From the NCBI GenBank assembly GCA_002989075.1, contig PSQN01000014.1, positions 1,352,005 to 1,416,004 of the forward strand: 64,000 nucleotides of DNA. The letters are read 5' to 3'. Made by a program: the position numbers and the translations under genes. Positions 20,969 through 31,900 of this stretch are shown here, piece by piece (the stretch's first letter is position 1; every line of letters starts with the position of its first letter). A model generated the notes under the pieces. The model did not search any database and was not told the DNA's origin. It saw only the letters and a program-made list of their open reading frames with translations. The stretch comes from Arthonia radiata (Eukaryota > Ascomycota > Arthoniomycetes > Arthoniales > Arthoniaceae).

Positions 20969-22370
20969 CTAGTGCTCATCCTGGGTCTCCTTCTCTTCGT
21001 ACGCCGGGAGTGTCTCCTCGCTGTCCCTAGGCTCAGTCTCAGCCTCAGCTTGCTTCATCAAGCCTTCAGACTCCTCGACTTCGCCCTGCTCAAGGCGGAC
21101 ATTGCCTTGCTCACCGCGCTTGCCGCCGCGACGGAGCTTGAACCAGAGCATAGCCAGACCGGTGCCGACAACCATGCCAGCAAGGGAAGCAGTCATACCA
21201 GCGGCCACGCCGATGAAGACCGGAACAAGGAAGTTGAAGAAGAAGCGGCGGAGTGCACCCCAGACGCGCGCGCACGCGCTGTGGACCGAGGGGTGACCCT
21301 GAGGTGGCTGGACTTTGGGAGTGCCATCGGGGTTCATGAACTTGTTGACACCACCGTGGAGACGAACGCCTGCCGGTCCCTTCGCGCCCTTGTTGCAAGG
21401 GCGACCGTGGGGCTTCTTCGGGGTGCCGGTCATCGCAGCAGCCATGGCACGGTGCATGGCCAAGATCCTGGTCTTGACCATGTGCTGGAAGCGGCAGATA
21501 GAAAGGGGCATGCCATGACAATCGACAACCTCGGGCTTGTGGCGGAGGGTGGGAACTTCCGGCGGCTGAGGCTCGCCGTTGGGCGATGCAGGCATAATGG
21601 GAGAGACCGGCAGGATCTCGAACATCTGCTCTTCCTCTGGAATTTCTTCCGGCTTGTCCTCGTCCGCAGCAGAGCCATCGGCGGGCACACGAACGATTTC
21701 GAGGATGCTGAATTTTTGTTCCTGATCTTTGATGACCCTCAGACTAACGCCATCGATGTTGGTAGACTCGCTAGCAGCTTCATCATCAATGTGGAAATCG
21801 ATGTCGATAAGTTGGGCGTCAGTGTCATCAGTAGCGGAGATTTGGCGCATGTTGGTACGAACGCTAAGCTGAAGCGGCTCAAGTACGTGTATGTCGCCGT
21901 CAGGGCCGTGTTGATAGTTGACCGAGCCGTGTGCGGACATGAAGTAGGTGAGGAAGTCGGGAAGACCAGTAGGAATTTGTAGGAATTTGTAACTCGCAGC
22001 AGGCGTCAGCTCCTGAGAATTCAGGAACGGCTCGCTGTTGAGCGTGAGCATTGAACCGTCGTCTGTAACCGTCCAGTTGAGGATCTATTGAAGCATGTTA
22101 GCCGCCGACTGCGCCCTGAAAAGGCGGAGAGTAACATACCAAGGACATGTCCGCCTGAATGCCACCAGGAAGTTCGCAATGCGGGCATTGCAGTTTGGTG
22201 ATCTGTCCAGGGTATTCGGAAGTGTCGACGAGTCTGGAGGGGTCGAGCGCCTTCAGCGCGTTGATGCCTTCGCCCTTGACGTCGGGCATAGACATGGTTG
22301 ATGGGATCATGAAGGCGTTCGCGGCCAGCGCGAGGCCGGCAGCGAGGCCGACTTGTTGTTTGAAAGTCAT
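20969..22370 (-). CDS. DUF7728-family secretory-pathway membrane protein
   Basis: Two exons (22370-22140 and 22084-20969) joined across a 55-bp phase-0 intron (GTATGT...AATAG), giving 448 aa. MTFKQQVGLAAGLALAANAF is a signal peptide. The lumenal part has a CPHC motif (LQCPHCELPG, about residue 60), as in fungal DUF7728 proteins (usually CxxC followed by a beta-rich domain). A His/Arg/Pro-rich linker precedes one membrane segment (FFFNFLVPVFIGVAAGMTAS...), then a basic stop-transfer and an acidic cytosolic tail ending PAYEEKETQDEH. Topology is inferred type I. Molecular function of the family is unknown. The start is chosen at the Met that opens the signal peptide; an upstream Met would add 20 Ser-rich residues. 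Confidence 0.85.
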
Positions 22371-22864
22371 GATGATGTGGTTGCAATGTGCAAAGGAGCG
22401 TGAGGAAGAGTAGGAGGTTGAGGAAGGCACATGGGTCTGAGGGGCGTGGCTTTGTTTGAAGTGACGCAGGAGGGTCTCGATAAGCGATTGTGAGTTCTTT
22501 TAAACTGTCTTAAGCCACCAAAGGTGTGTCACAGACTTTGCTGCTGCGTCCCCCAAGCGTCATTTTATGCAACGTCGCCTGAAACGTGGGCTGACGCGCA
22601 GAGCAAGCACGTGCAAGTTATCAGATGCTCGCCCCAAGATACTCGAAATATCATTCTCGAAAGGAAATGCGCGCTGCGTTTATACATGAATCGTGATGGT
22701 TTTTGTTGAGCTTCGTAAATCATCGTCAACGCTCATGCGTATGTTCAATCCCGCCAGCATCCCACATCGCATCTCTCGTTTATCAACATTGCGGTGCTCC
22801 AAGCACTGCTATTCAAACGCTCGTCTGCACTCAATCGTCGTATTGACAGCGAAAGTCGTTTTGT
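22371..22864. other. Intergenic, no gene recognised
   Basis: 5' flank of the DUF7728 gene and 3' flank of the DUF8035 gene. CT-rich stretches only. Confidence 0.4.
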
Positions 22865-24898
22865 CTACATGCGGTAGCGCCGGCGGGTGCCGTCTTCATA
22901 GATCACCTCGCGCTCGTAGATGCGCTCATCGTAGCGGTCACCTCGGTCGCGATCGCGGTCACGGTCACGAGGGCCTTCAATGGCTCGGCGGCCTCCGTCG
23001 GGAATGCGTGGCTCGGGTAGGCGGGGATCTTTGCGCTCCCATTGGATCTGATCGATACGATCGCGACGGTCGCGGTGGAGTTCTTCGGAGAGCTCGACCA
23101 GGCGTGTGACGTCCTCCTAGATGTACTATTAGCGTATGCAGCATCAGACCTAAGCCATTAATCAACTCACGTATCGCATATACTCCATAATGTAGAAAAA
23201 CTCCGCGGTCTCCTCAAATGGATAACCCATGTATTCAAGGGCCTCGCGGGTGACCAAGTCTTTCGTAACTTCAGTCCACATCTCCTTTGGCCGCTCACGA
23301 GGTACAGGAGGCTGTGGCGGCAATGGCACCATTTGTCGCTCCTCATTGAGATTCTTGTTGTGGATTTCTAGTGATAGTTCAAAATTCTCTCGCTCTCGCA
23401 CTTGCTGCCCACGAGATCTGGAGCGAGTCCTTGTTGGGGCCTCTGAACGCGCGCGACGTGTGCGTGTTCTGTGGGAAGAAGAGGACGAGCTGCGATGCGT
23501 CGTGGCTTTATGAGAACGCTTGTCGTCGTCACGTTCGCGGATACGGATATCCTCCTCTTCGCCGCGCGCGTTACGCCGCCGAATCTCAATGTCGAGATCA
23601 TCAGTCCTCCGCTCATGGCGTTTCGGCACAGGGGCTGGTGGGGGCGAGGGCGATGAGGAGACACTGGGAGCTGCACGAACTACTCCTGATGTGCGTCAGC
23701 CATATGCCAGTATCAGCTTGCTTGGTCGATCTGGATACTTACCGTGATCGATATGACGATGGTGTGTGATGACTTCTTGATGGATTGGAGGCCTGTAGAT
23801 GGGTTCCAGTTCAGGCACAGGCTCTGGTGTGGGTGGACTTGGGGCTCGAGGTGGGCTTGGGCTGGGACTAGGTGTGTGGCGTCTGCGTCTAATGATGATC
23901 TCCTCTTGATCATTCCGGGGTGGTGGACTAGGCTCGCGCTTGCGAAAGTAGTAATCTTCTCGCTCGCTGGCGACTCGCTTGCGACGCGATGGCGATCGTT
24001 CGCGAATGGCCAGTGTGGTGTCATGTACATCGTTGCCTCTGTGTCTATTATCATCTTCGCGGATACGTATGTCGATATCTTCTCGATGGTGGTCATGATT
24101 GGAGCGCGCACGCGCCGGAGCACGATCACGCGACGTTTCGCGAATGTCGATATTGATTCTCTCCGAGCTTCCTGCTCGACGGCGTGGTGAGGATTCATCA
24201 CGGCGAATACGGATGTCCTGCTTATCAGCAATGCTCTCAGTCGGCCTCCTTCGTTCTCCTTCGCCTCTCCGAAACACGATGTCTTCGGTGGGCATTCGCT
24301 TGGGTCGAGGACGAGATGAGGAGCGGACTTGGATGTCAATGTCGTCATGTTCATGATCACGACGTGAAGTTCGCGAGCGAGCGTCACTCTCGCGTATGTC
24401 CACATCAAGCTCGTTGCGATCGCGACGAGCAGGTACAGTGGCAGGAGCAGCTGCTACAGAGCGCCGGTCATCTTCGTAGCGGCGGACGTCGACCTCGATG
24501 TCGTCACGCTCTCGACGCCTTTCTGGATGGCGTGACTCTGTCTCGCGGACATCAACTTCGTAGTCATCACGATAGCGAGCGGGTGGGTCTCGAGTCTTGT
24601 CTCGGCTTTTGGTCTTGACCAATATCTCCTCTTCCTCGTAGTCGCGTGTGGGCTTGCGACGATCGCCGTCTCTGGCCAAAACGACAGGGCCGGCAGTACT
24701 GCGACCATAGTCCTCTCGGAGAAATTCTGGTTGTCTGGGTCGGCGGTCATAGTCATCTCGAGTGCGAACGTCGACATCGACGTCGTTGTAGCGAGAGCGG
24801 CCAGAGCCACCTCCTCCTCCTCCTCCTCCACTGCGGTAGTAGTCTCGGTCACGCTCTTCGTAGACGGTGTCGTAGCGAGCACCGCCGGCACGAGACAT
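22865..24898 (-). CDS. DUF8035-type Arg/Asp-rich protein
   Basis: Three exons (24898-23743, 23685-23171, 23116-22865) with introns of 57 and 54 bp (GTAAGT...ATCAG and GTGAGT...TCTAG), 640 aa. The N-terminal ~520 residues are low complexity: a Gly8 tract near residue 25 and repeated (D/E)(V/I)D(V/I)R(E/T) units such as VDVDVRTRDDY, YEVDVRETES, IDIRIRED. The C-terminal folded part, PKEMWTEVTKDLVTREALEY...FYIMEYMRYEDVTRLVELSEELHRDR, is what I associate with fungal DUF8035 proteins. No membrane segment; the charged repeats suggest a nuclear or RNA-associated protein, but that is inference. Confidence 0.85.
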
Positions 24899-25611
24899 TG
24901 TTGTTGTGCCGTTTACTTATCGGAGGGTTGCGGAAGTTTGAAGGGGTGAAGAGTTGAGTGTTTGGGAGCAGTAGGCCCAAGGCACGAGATGGTGGGGCGT
25001 TGTCTGGGAAGCAGTTGACATGTGATCAGAGCTGCCGACCTGCAAGACCTGCAAGCAATCTGCACACGCCGACGAGCGGTTCGGCGGGTGAAGATTGCAC
25101 TTGAGGATGCAGGAATTGAGTTGTCAAAAGAGGCAGTGGACAGAGATTGACGAAAGAAGATGGCTGGATGGGGATGTTTGGGTCGGCAAAGAGACTGGCG
25201 GGGCTTTTCTCTTCGCTGACGTCGACCTGCAGCAACGACAACCACTCCCTTGGGCGTCAATCTGAAGGTACCTCTCGACCCCGTCAGCCTCGTCTCTTTG
25301 CTCGCTTGCTCTTCGTCAACAAGATGGGCGAAGACAACGAAAAGCGCATGGAGACAATCCTCGGCTTTTTCACAACATCCTTGCCCTTTGTGGGGGCCGG
25401 CCCGTGGGACCAAGCGTGTGATGACAAGTGTCGACCCCTATCAACACTCCCGTCCGACCTGCAAGATCAAGGGGTATCGCAATCTGTACACTTCATTCAT
25501 GTTAAGCATTATCTAACGTCGTCGTCGTCGTCGTCTATCTCGGTAATCACAAAGCCTTCGCTATGGTTCATCCCGTTCAATGCAAGCGCGCAAGCTCGCT
25601 CCAGCAAGACC
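24899..25611. other. Intergenic with a GTC microsatellite
   Basis: A (GTC)n/(GAC)n tract of about six units lies at 25518-25534. Long plus-strand open frames here read in part antisense to the polymerase eta 3' end and were not accepted. Confidence 0.45.
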
Positions 25612-27705
25612 TCACCCGAATGTGAGTTTGCTCTGTCCTCTTTCAGATCCTCCATGAGAAGCCACTTTCGGCGGTCGTCCTCGTCCTCTTCCAGTCTTCG
25701 GGCCTTGTCGAGATGGAGGCCGCGGAGGTGCCGGTTTCGTGGTGCTGGATGAGGTGGCATCCTCTTCCCTCTGAAGGTCGCATGCGAAGTGCCAGTCCGT
25801 GTGCTCCTCCTGGTCGTCAACTGGTAGAGACTTTTGACAGCGATCGCAGTAGTATTTCTCTATGGTCGGCTGCTGTAGCTGCTTCGACGCCGAGTCATCT
25901 GGTGTTGCATCGTGGTGCTCTAACGGCGGTGAGGATGAGTAGCCTGGCTTCATTGCTTCGTTCATATCCCCTCGCCCATCAGGTGTTGGAGGGGGCGTCG
26001 GCTCATCGTAAAGATCATCTGATCTCGTCGGGGGCTGCGCTGAGGGGACGTCATCAAAATCAATTGGCTCAGCATCACTGCCCCGGCTTGTATCTTGCCT
26101 GCTGAAGAATGTGTTGATCCTGTTGTGTCCCTCATCCACCCGACGTCGCTTGGCCGGTCGGGCTTCCCCCGCCACAGGGGAAGGCTCCTCATTTGATTGC
26201 GGCACCACATGGGCTTGCATAGCTTTAGCTTCTTCACCTTTAACCAAAAAGCCTCCGATGCCTCTGTTGCCCGTAGGACCTTCTTCAAAGCCGCCCACAC
26301 TGAGAGATAGATTCGCGCAAGGCCATGCCCTCCCATCCACAATGACCTGCGCCATGAGGTTCTTCGCCAAATCGAACAGCATCTCCACGCTCACCGTTTT
26401 GCCCTGAGGTATGGGTGATTGCTTTGATCGAGTCTGCGCTCCCTGGCGATGGTGCAGGTTGACAGTCTTGGGACGGCGCTTGTTCTCGACAACCCCCTCC
26501 TCCACGAGTCGAGCGTAAATGTCGGCAACGAAAATACGCAGCCATTTGCAAGCCTGCTCGAAGGTGTTGATACTGGGCCTGAAAGACTTTGCTGATAGCA
26601 TACTCTTGATCTGCGTCCTCGAGTTGACCTCGCTGTGATCCTCGCCTCTGATCGTCTGATACAGCCAGGTGCCGGTGTCGTCTCCAAGCTTCTTCATTTG
26701 CTCCATAGGCACCTGCAAGAGCTCGTCCACAGAGTCAGTGCTGAACATGTTGACCACCTCATCGCCCAGCTTGCCACCCAGATTGCGGATCTTGGTGAAC
26801 TTGAACCCGCTCAGAAAATTTGGTACAGCCCTGTTTCTGACGATCGTTTGATTGTTAGGCTTCCTGTGTCCGCTGCCAAGTTTCGCCAACATCTTGTTGC
26901 GAGCAACGCCGGCAGAGCAAGTGTATCCCAGCTTCTCTCGGATCCCCTCTCTGACACCACGAACTATTTCAGATCCAAGCAACATCACAATATCATCCCA
27001 ATCTGGTGCATCTTCTTCAGTCTCACTGGCATCTAAGTCAACGAGCGCGTCCGCATTCCAGTCTAAGGCGGTCGTTGGTGGCGCTGGCAGCTGCTCTGTA
27101 GGATCTTCGTATGGCGGCGGGCCTCGTAACTCTGGATACCTCTCGAGGAGCATGCGGTGTATCTGGGCGGTCAAGTCCAAGTAGACTTCGTCGATGCTAG
27201 CTTTCTCGACTCTCTGCATCGGCGCAGCTGGCAAGGCTTCTTTGATCAACGCCAATATGCGTCGGCTTTGCAGCCGGTATGGGTCTAGGCTGACTTTGTG
27301 TGTCGCGCTGTTCTTGTACGCATCATCCCGGTATGCCCAGCCAGTCTCACCCTCTTTCCAAGTCGCTACGTGCTGTACAATAATTTCCGGACATTTTTGC
27401 TGGGCTTCTTGAATTGTGACATGCCTATTGAGATCAAAGGCACGCGCCGGGTAGTTGATGGCAATCAAGCCTTGCCATTGCTGCACCGCGAGTGGGCGAT
27501 CTTCGGGTACGCCCAGCCGCACGATTTCACATTGCGCGTAGAAGGCATCGAGGTCGATGTGGGCAATGCATCGTAAAGGAGTGGTAGTGGAGAAGTTGGC
27601 TAGCTGGAAGAGCGACTTGTACGTGAAGCGAGATTTGAGTCTCCGATGTTTCGCGGTACTGGGCGATATTGGTGAGGTCGCAACAAACGGCTGTGAGGAC
27701 CACAT
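25612..27705 (-). CDS. RAD30: DNA polymerase eta (Y-family translesion polymerase)
   Basis: A 697-residue intronless ORF. Residues 48-60 carry the palm motif HIDLDAFYAQCE (catalytic D51, D53), followed by INYPARAFD and KASIDEVYLD (D172, E173), the three Y-family metal-binding and fingers signatures. A helix-hairpin-helix region (FTKIRNLGGKLGDEV) and the little-finger domain follow. The C-terminal part has a ubiquitin-binding zinc finger, YYCDRCQKSLP...EEHTDWHFACDL (about 618-646), and ends in QSKLTFG, a PCNA-binding PIP-like motif. It inserts nucleotides opposite UV dimers in the nucleus. No cohesin acetyltransferase fusion like fission yeast eso1 is seen. Confidence 0.95.
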   Translation of the reverse strand: MWSSQPFVATSPISPSTAKHRRLKSRFTYKSLFQLANFSTTTPLRCIAHIDLDAFYAQCEIVRLGVPEDRPLAVQQWQGLIAINYPARAFDLNRHVTIQEAQQKCPEIIVQHVATWKEGETGWAYRDDAYKNSATHKVSLDPYRLQSRRILALIKEALPAAPMQRVEKASIDEVYLDLTAQIHRMLLERYPELRGPPPYEDPTEQLPAPPTTALDWNADALVDLDASETEEDAPDWDDIVMLLGSEIVRGVREGIREKLGYTCSAGVARNKMLAKLGSGHRKPNNQTIVRNRAVPNFLSGFKFTKIRNLGGKLGDEVVNMFSTDSVDELLQVPMEQMKKLGDDTGTWLYQTIRGEDHSEVNSRTQIKSMLSAKSFRPSINTFEQACKWLRIFVADIYARLVEEGVVENKRRPKTVNLHHRQGAQTRSKQSPIPQGKTVSVEMLFDLAKNLMAQVIVDGRAWPCANLSLSVGGFEEGPTGNRGIGGFLVKGEEAKAMQAHVVPQSNEEPSPVAGEARPAKRRRVDEGHNRINTFFSRQDTSRGSDAEPIDFDDVPSAQPPTRSDDLYDEPTPPPTPDGRGDMNEAMKPGYSSSPPLEHHDATPDDSASKQLQQPTIEKYYCDRCQKSLPVDDQEEHTDWHFACDLQREEDATSSSTTKPAPPRPPSRQGPKTGRGRGRPPKVASHGGSERGQSKLTFG

Positions 27706-28963
27706 GGGCGCTGCAATGTCAAAGGCATGGTCGCATCAGACTGCCGCTCAGGACTGAAAATGAGCCAGCTGAACAGAAGCCATTCGCACGTCTACGGCAA
27801 TTCTTGTGGTCTTCAAGAATTTGTTCAAGGATCATTGCGCAAGAACACAGCGCGCACCACGCGCGTAAAGTAGCTGACGTCACGCGTTTTGCCCCCAGCA
27901 CAGACAGGGTCGCCAAATAGTAGCGTATGTTACGAACTCCAATACAAGATCTCACTGTAGATGATCGCAAGACTGCTTGTTTATCTATGACCAGTGTTTG
28001 AGGCATACGGTCTAGTGAGCCTTGTGTGCTATCTGTAATATATGTAGATATTCTCAACCTGTATTCACGCCCTTGATAAACCTCGAATGACACAAGCTCA
28101 GCCATAGAGCAGTGGGGGCATGTCCGAATACCTGCCCTGAGCAGCATGCAGGTGCTGAAAGGGCATCACACCACGAACGACCTCGCAAAAAAATGCGTGT
28201 GGTGTCGCAGGTTGGCAGGAGTTTGACCGGACGGCTGCATGACCCTCTGTAAATCCGACGTGCGCTAAGTAGCATATTTGAGTAAACCTCTGCCTGACGA
28301 AGGATGCATCCATCAGAACATGGCCTTATCTCTTCTGTAAGGCGATGCTCTGTGCGCCCGGCTCTCGCTCGATTGATTACCTTGGAGCTGCAAGAAAAGG
28401 AATCAAGCTTGCAGATTTCGGCGCAAGAAAGGGTGATGCGTGCTGTAAAGTACACACTTCATCTTCTGCCGCCCTCCACACTCTTTACTATCGCTGAGGC
28501 TTTCAAGCTTTTGAATCTTTCGAGTTGCCGTGGCTTTGACCACGTACAATGATGTAAGAAAGACCAATATTCTTCAACGCGGAAATAGAAAGCAGTGAAT
28601 AGATAGCAGGGGAACGTGGTTGCAGAAAGCGCAGGAGGGATCGGGAACGGAACTGTCGGCAAAGCAGCGAAGGCATGTCCAATCATGGCGTCTGTGATGA
28701 TGCCCAAACCGTCAGCAGTAGAATCAGGCGCGAGTTTTCAGGAGATGACTTACCCGGTCTGCGACCGACTGCTTCGAAGGGATGCAAGCCACTTCACTGT
28801 CGCTGTATGTTAGCGTCATATGCAAAGGAAAGCTTTCGGCTGATGGTGAGCTTGTAAGAAGGTCTGCGCTGGTTGAAACGATGTTCAATTGCGGCGAAAG
28901 GACGCCACAACACGACTCAAGACGAATGTCCAAGCTGGGAGCGACCAAAATTATCGTGGCTTT
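27706..28963. other. Intergenic, no gene recognised
   Basis: 1.26 kb between polymerase eta and the Red1-like gene, both on the minus strand. I searched it on the minus strand for a zinc-finger exon of the Red1-like gene (CxxxxCxxCxxxH type) and found none. The scattered frames of 60-140 codons look random. Confidence 0.45.
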
Positions 28964-31900
28964 TCATGGTAGTTCTGGCGTTGAGAGGTGACCTGGCTCC
29001 ACGTTAAAGTCGTCATCGGCAGCACTGATTGCATCTTCCTGCGCAGAAGCTTCGTCATATAAATCATCCGGATCGGATGGCTGATCGGGCGCAGTGTCCG
29101 GAGCGGTATCTACAAGAGGCGCCGTCTTCCCAAGAGCCTGATTAGCGGCATCGGGTGGTTCGTAATCCTCTTCCTCGGATTCCGAGGGATCTGGCTCAGA
29201 CACTCGTGGCTGAGCCTCAGGCTGTGGAGGTTCGTAATCCTCGGAAGCCTCACTCGAACTGCTTGACGAAATGGAGAAAGTTCGCTGCGCGATGACAGGC
29301 TGGGAGGGTATGTTGGACATGGAGGGCTCAGGAGAATATTCTCCTTCGTCGGAAGACTGATCCATTAGTGCGACTTCGTCCTCTTGCGATGCTAGAGAGT
29401 CTTCGACATCCAGGGCGTTTGACAACTCCCCAACAGATCTGTAGCCGTCTTCGTGCTGCGAAATGCGATCAGAGTCGTCCATTGTGTTATCGTCAAAGGC
29501 GATGATCGGCTCGTTGGCTGCAGTTGATGAAGGCTGTATTTGGGAATCATCAAAGCCTTCAAAAGTTGCATCCGCATTCACAGGATCCTCTTCTTCAATC
29601 TCGCCTTCGCTTGAAGTGTCCGTATCCATGACATCTTGTTCTGCTTCATCGTCTCTGGGGTCGTCAGCGCCCACAAGCTCAACGTTCGACGTGCTTCTCG
29701 GTGAATGGGATCCCTGTGTGTAGCTGCTGTCGGGACGTTCTGACTGCGCTCCATTTTCAACAGCTTCGATGTCCTGAACGTCGTTGTTTAGATCTTTCAG
29801 GTCCCCAGAATGGTCATCAAAGTCTTCCATATCCCGATCACCGTTATCTGAAGCTTCGAGATTTATATCCTGGTCATCGGCTGGCTGTGTTTTCTCACCC
29901 TCATCATCTGAAGCGTCCAGATTTATACCCTCGGCATCAGAGGCTTGCATGCTCTGAGCATCGTCATCGGAAGCTTGCACATCCATGTTATCGTTCTCTA
30001 GAATCTGTACGTCTTGTCCCTCCCCGTGGGAGACGCTCGAACCCTCGGTCTTTCTGTCAGAAATGAGTTGGCTGCCCACCAAAACGTCTTGTTGAACCTC
30101 TTCTGGGGTGTCCAGCATTTGATTAGCTGAACTATCTCGCTGCGGTGAGATTCCGGATACCGCATCCGACCGTGCGTGAGCCATGGTCAAAGAAGCCACG
30201 ACTTCGTCTCGCGCGTCCTGCAACTGGTTCTCAGGTATATGCTGAGTGTCAACACCAAGAGACTCGAGCTCTTGAACGAGTTGAACCTTTGCTTCTTGCT
30301 CCTTTCGCACTTTACTTTGGAGCTCCTGCATTTCAGCTTGCAACGCTGCCAGTCTCTGAGCATCTGACGCCGTTTGCGCCGTTCGCTCATCAAGAAACGA
30401 CTCCAATTCAGCCCTCCGCTGCGTCTTCCAAGTGGAGTGGACGCCGCGAGGTGGCGACGCAAAGTCTGAAGAGCGAAGGCTTGATGGTACATTGTGAACT
30501 TTTCCGGATGCAGGATTTGGCAGAACGGCTCTATCTTCCTCGGTCAGAGTAGTCGCCTGAACGGGTTGACTTTGAGTGAAAGGCGAAGCTGCCGAAGCTT
30601 GAGTGCCGACGACTTGTTGCGGAGAATTATCCTGTTGAATGGCTTTAGTCTCAGCTTCTGAGAGGCTATACTCGTGGGTCTCTGGTTTGAGTCCGGTTCC
30701 ATCCTCGATGGTCTGGGCAGAAGAGGCTGATGCTATACGTGGCAGAGCTTGCGGTGTTTCTGGCGTCCCCGTCCGACGGGTCTTTACCTTCTTCTTTAGT
30801 TCTCGCAATTCGATTATTCTCTTCATTTCGTCAATTCTGCTCATATGGCCTTGAAGTCGATCATTCTGATATGATGACGAATGCTGGAGGGCCGGTCGGT
30901 TCGACGCAGTCGAGTGAGGTCTATGCCGTGATATGGCTGTCAAACCTGGAATATCGGGCTCTGCACTTCGTTGGAAGCCTGGAAAAGAGAAGTCATCACT
31001 CTCTGCAAATCGAATGTAGTCCTCGGCGTTCCCAGCTTCTAAAGGTGCTGCAGACTTAACCATGCTCGTGGCTCTTGGATCGGGTGTTGCTTCTCTTTCA
31101 GCTGATAATGTTGAGAACTTCATTTGAGATTGCGACACGACGCCATCAGAGTGTGACGCATTCACGTCAAGATCTCTTCGAGCAGTCGTAATGGGCGAAT
31201 GCTTGAGCTGCGCCAGCAGATTTTGCTCGGGAGACGGTGCTGTGGCAGTATCCGAAAGACCGGGTAGTCGAACTGACTCTGTTGTGGCTGTAACCTGCGG
31301 GCCTGGTCCTGATGTTGCATGATCAGAGACTGATCCGTCGCCCGCTTTACCCGGAGCTGATGAAGACTGACCATGCTCGGCGTCAGCTTGTTTAGCAACG
31401 CCTTGTTCGCGGTCGTGTTGCTGCAGAGCAGATTGATCTGAGTCTTTGCTATTGGCAGATGGCTCAATGGGAAGACTACTGGCTGCAGACATTTGTGCTT
31501 TGCGGGCAGCTCTCGAAGCCGCAAAAGCTCGACGAGCCTTGTCTCTGGCACGAGCAAGATCTTCTTGATTAGTGTTGACAATAGGGGTGATGCCGTTCGC
31601 CTCAGAAGCAGAGGCCGTGGTAAGTTCATTGTAAGCCTCTGACGAAGGTGTCTGCAGATCCATATTTGTGGATAATGCGGAGAGACCTGGTGGCTGGCTG
31701 AGCTGAATCGCCGGGACACTGTGACCTGCTTTAAGTGCTTTCAGTCGAGCCAGATAATCTTCTCGATTGCTCGGGGTTGGTAAGTTGTGAGAGGAGGATG
31801 GCCAAGCAGGTACTTCCAACATAGGCACGGTGGGTTTGGTTGCGGCCAATGGTGCAGCGCCAACTGTAGGAGCGGCATCGAAAATCGCAATGGGCTCGTC

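Noticed and set aside
25147-25752. 201-codon plus-strand frame
   Set aside because: Its second half is antisense to the polymerase eta C-terminus and its Ser run comes from the GTC microsatellite.
27719-28455. Overlapping minus-strand frames as possible C-terminal exons of the Red1-like protein
   Set aside because: No zinc-finger spacing or plausible splice sites linking them to the 28964 end.
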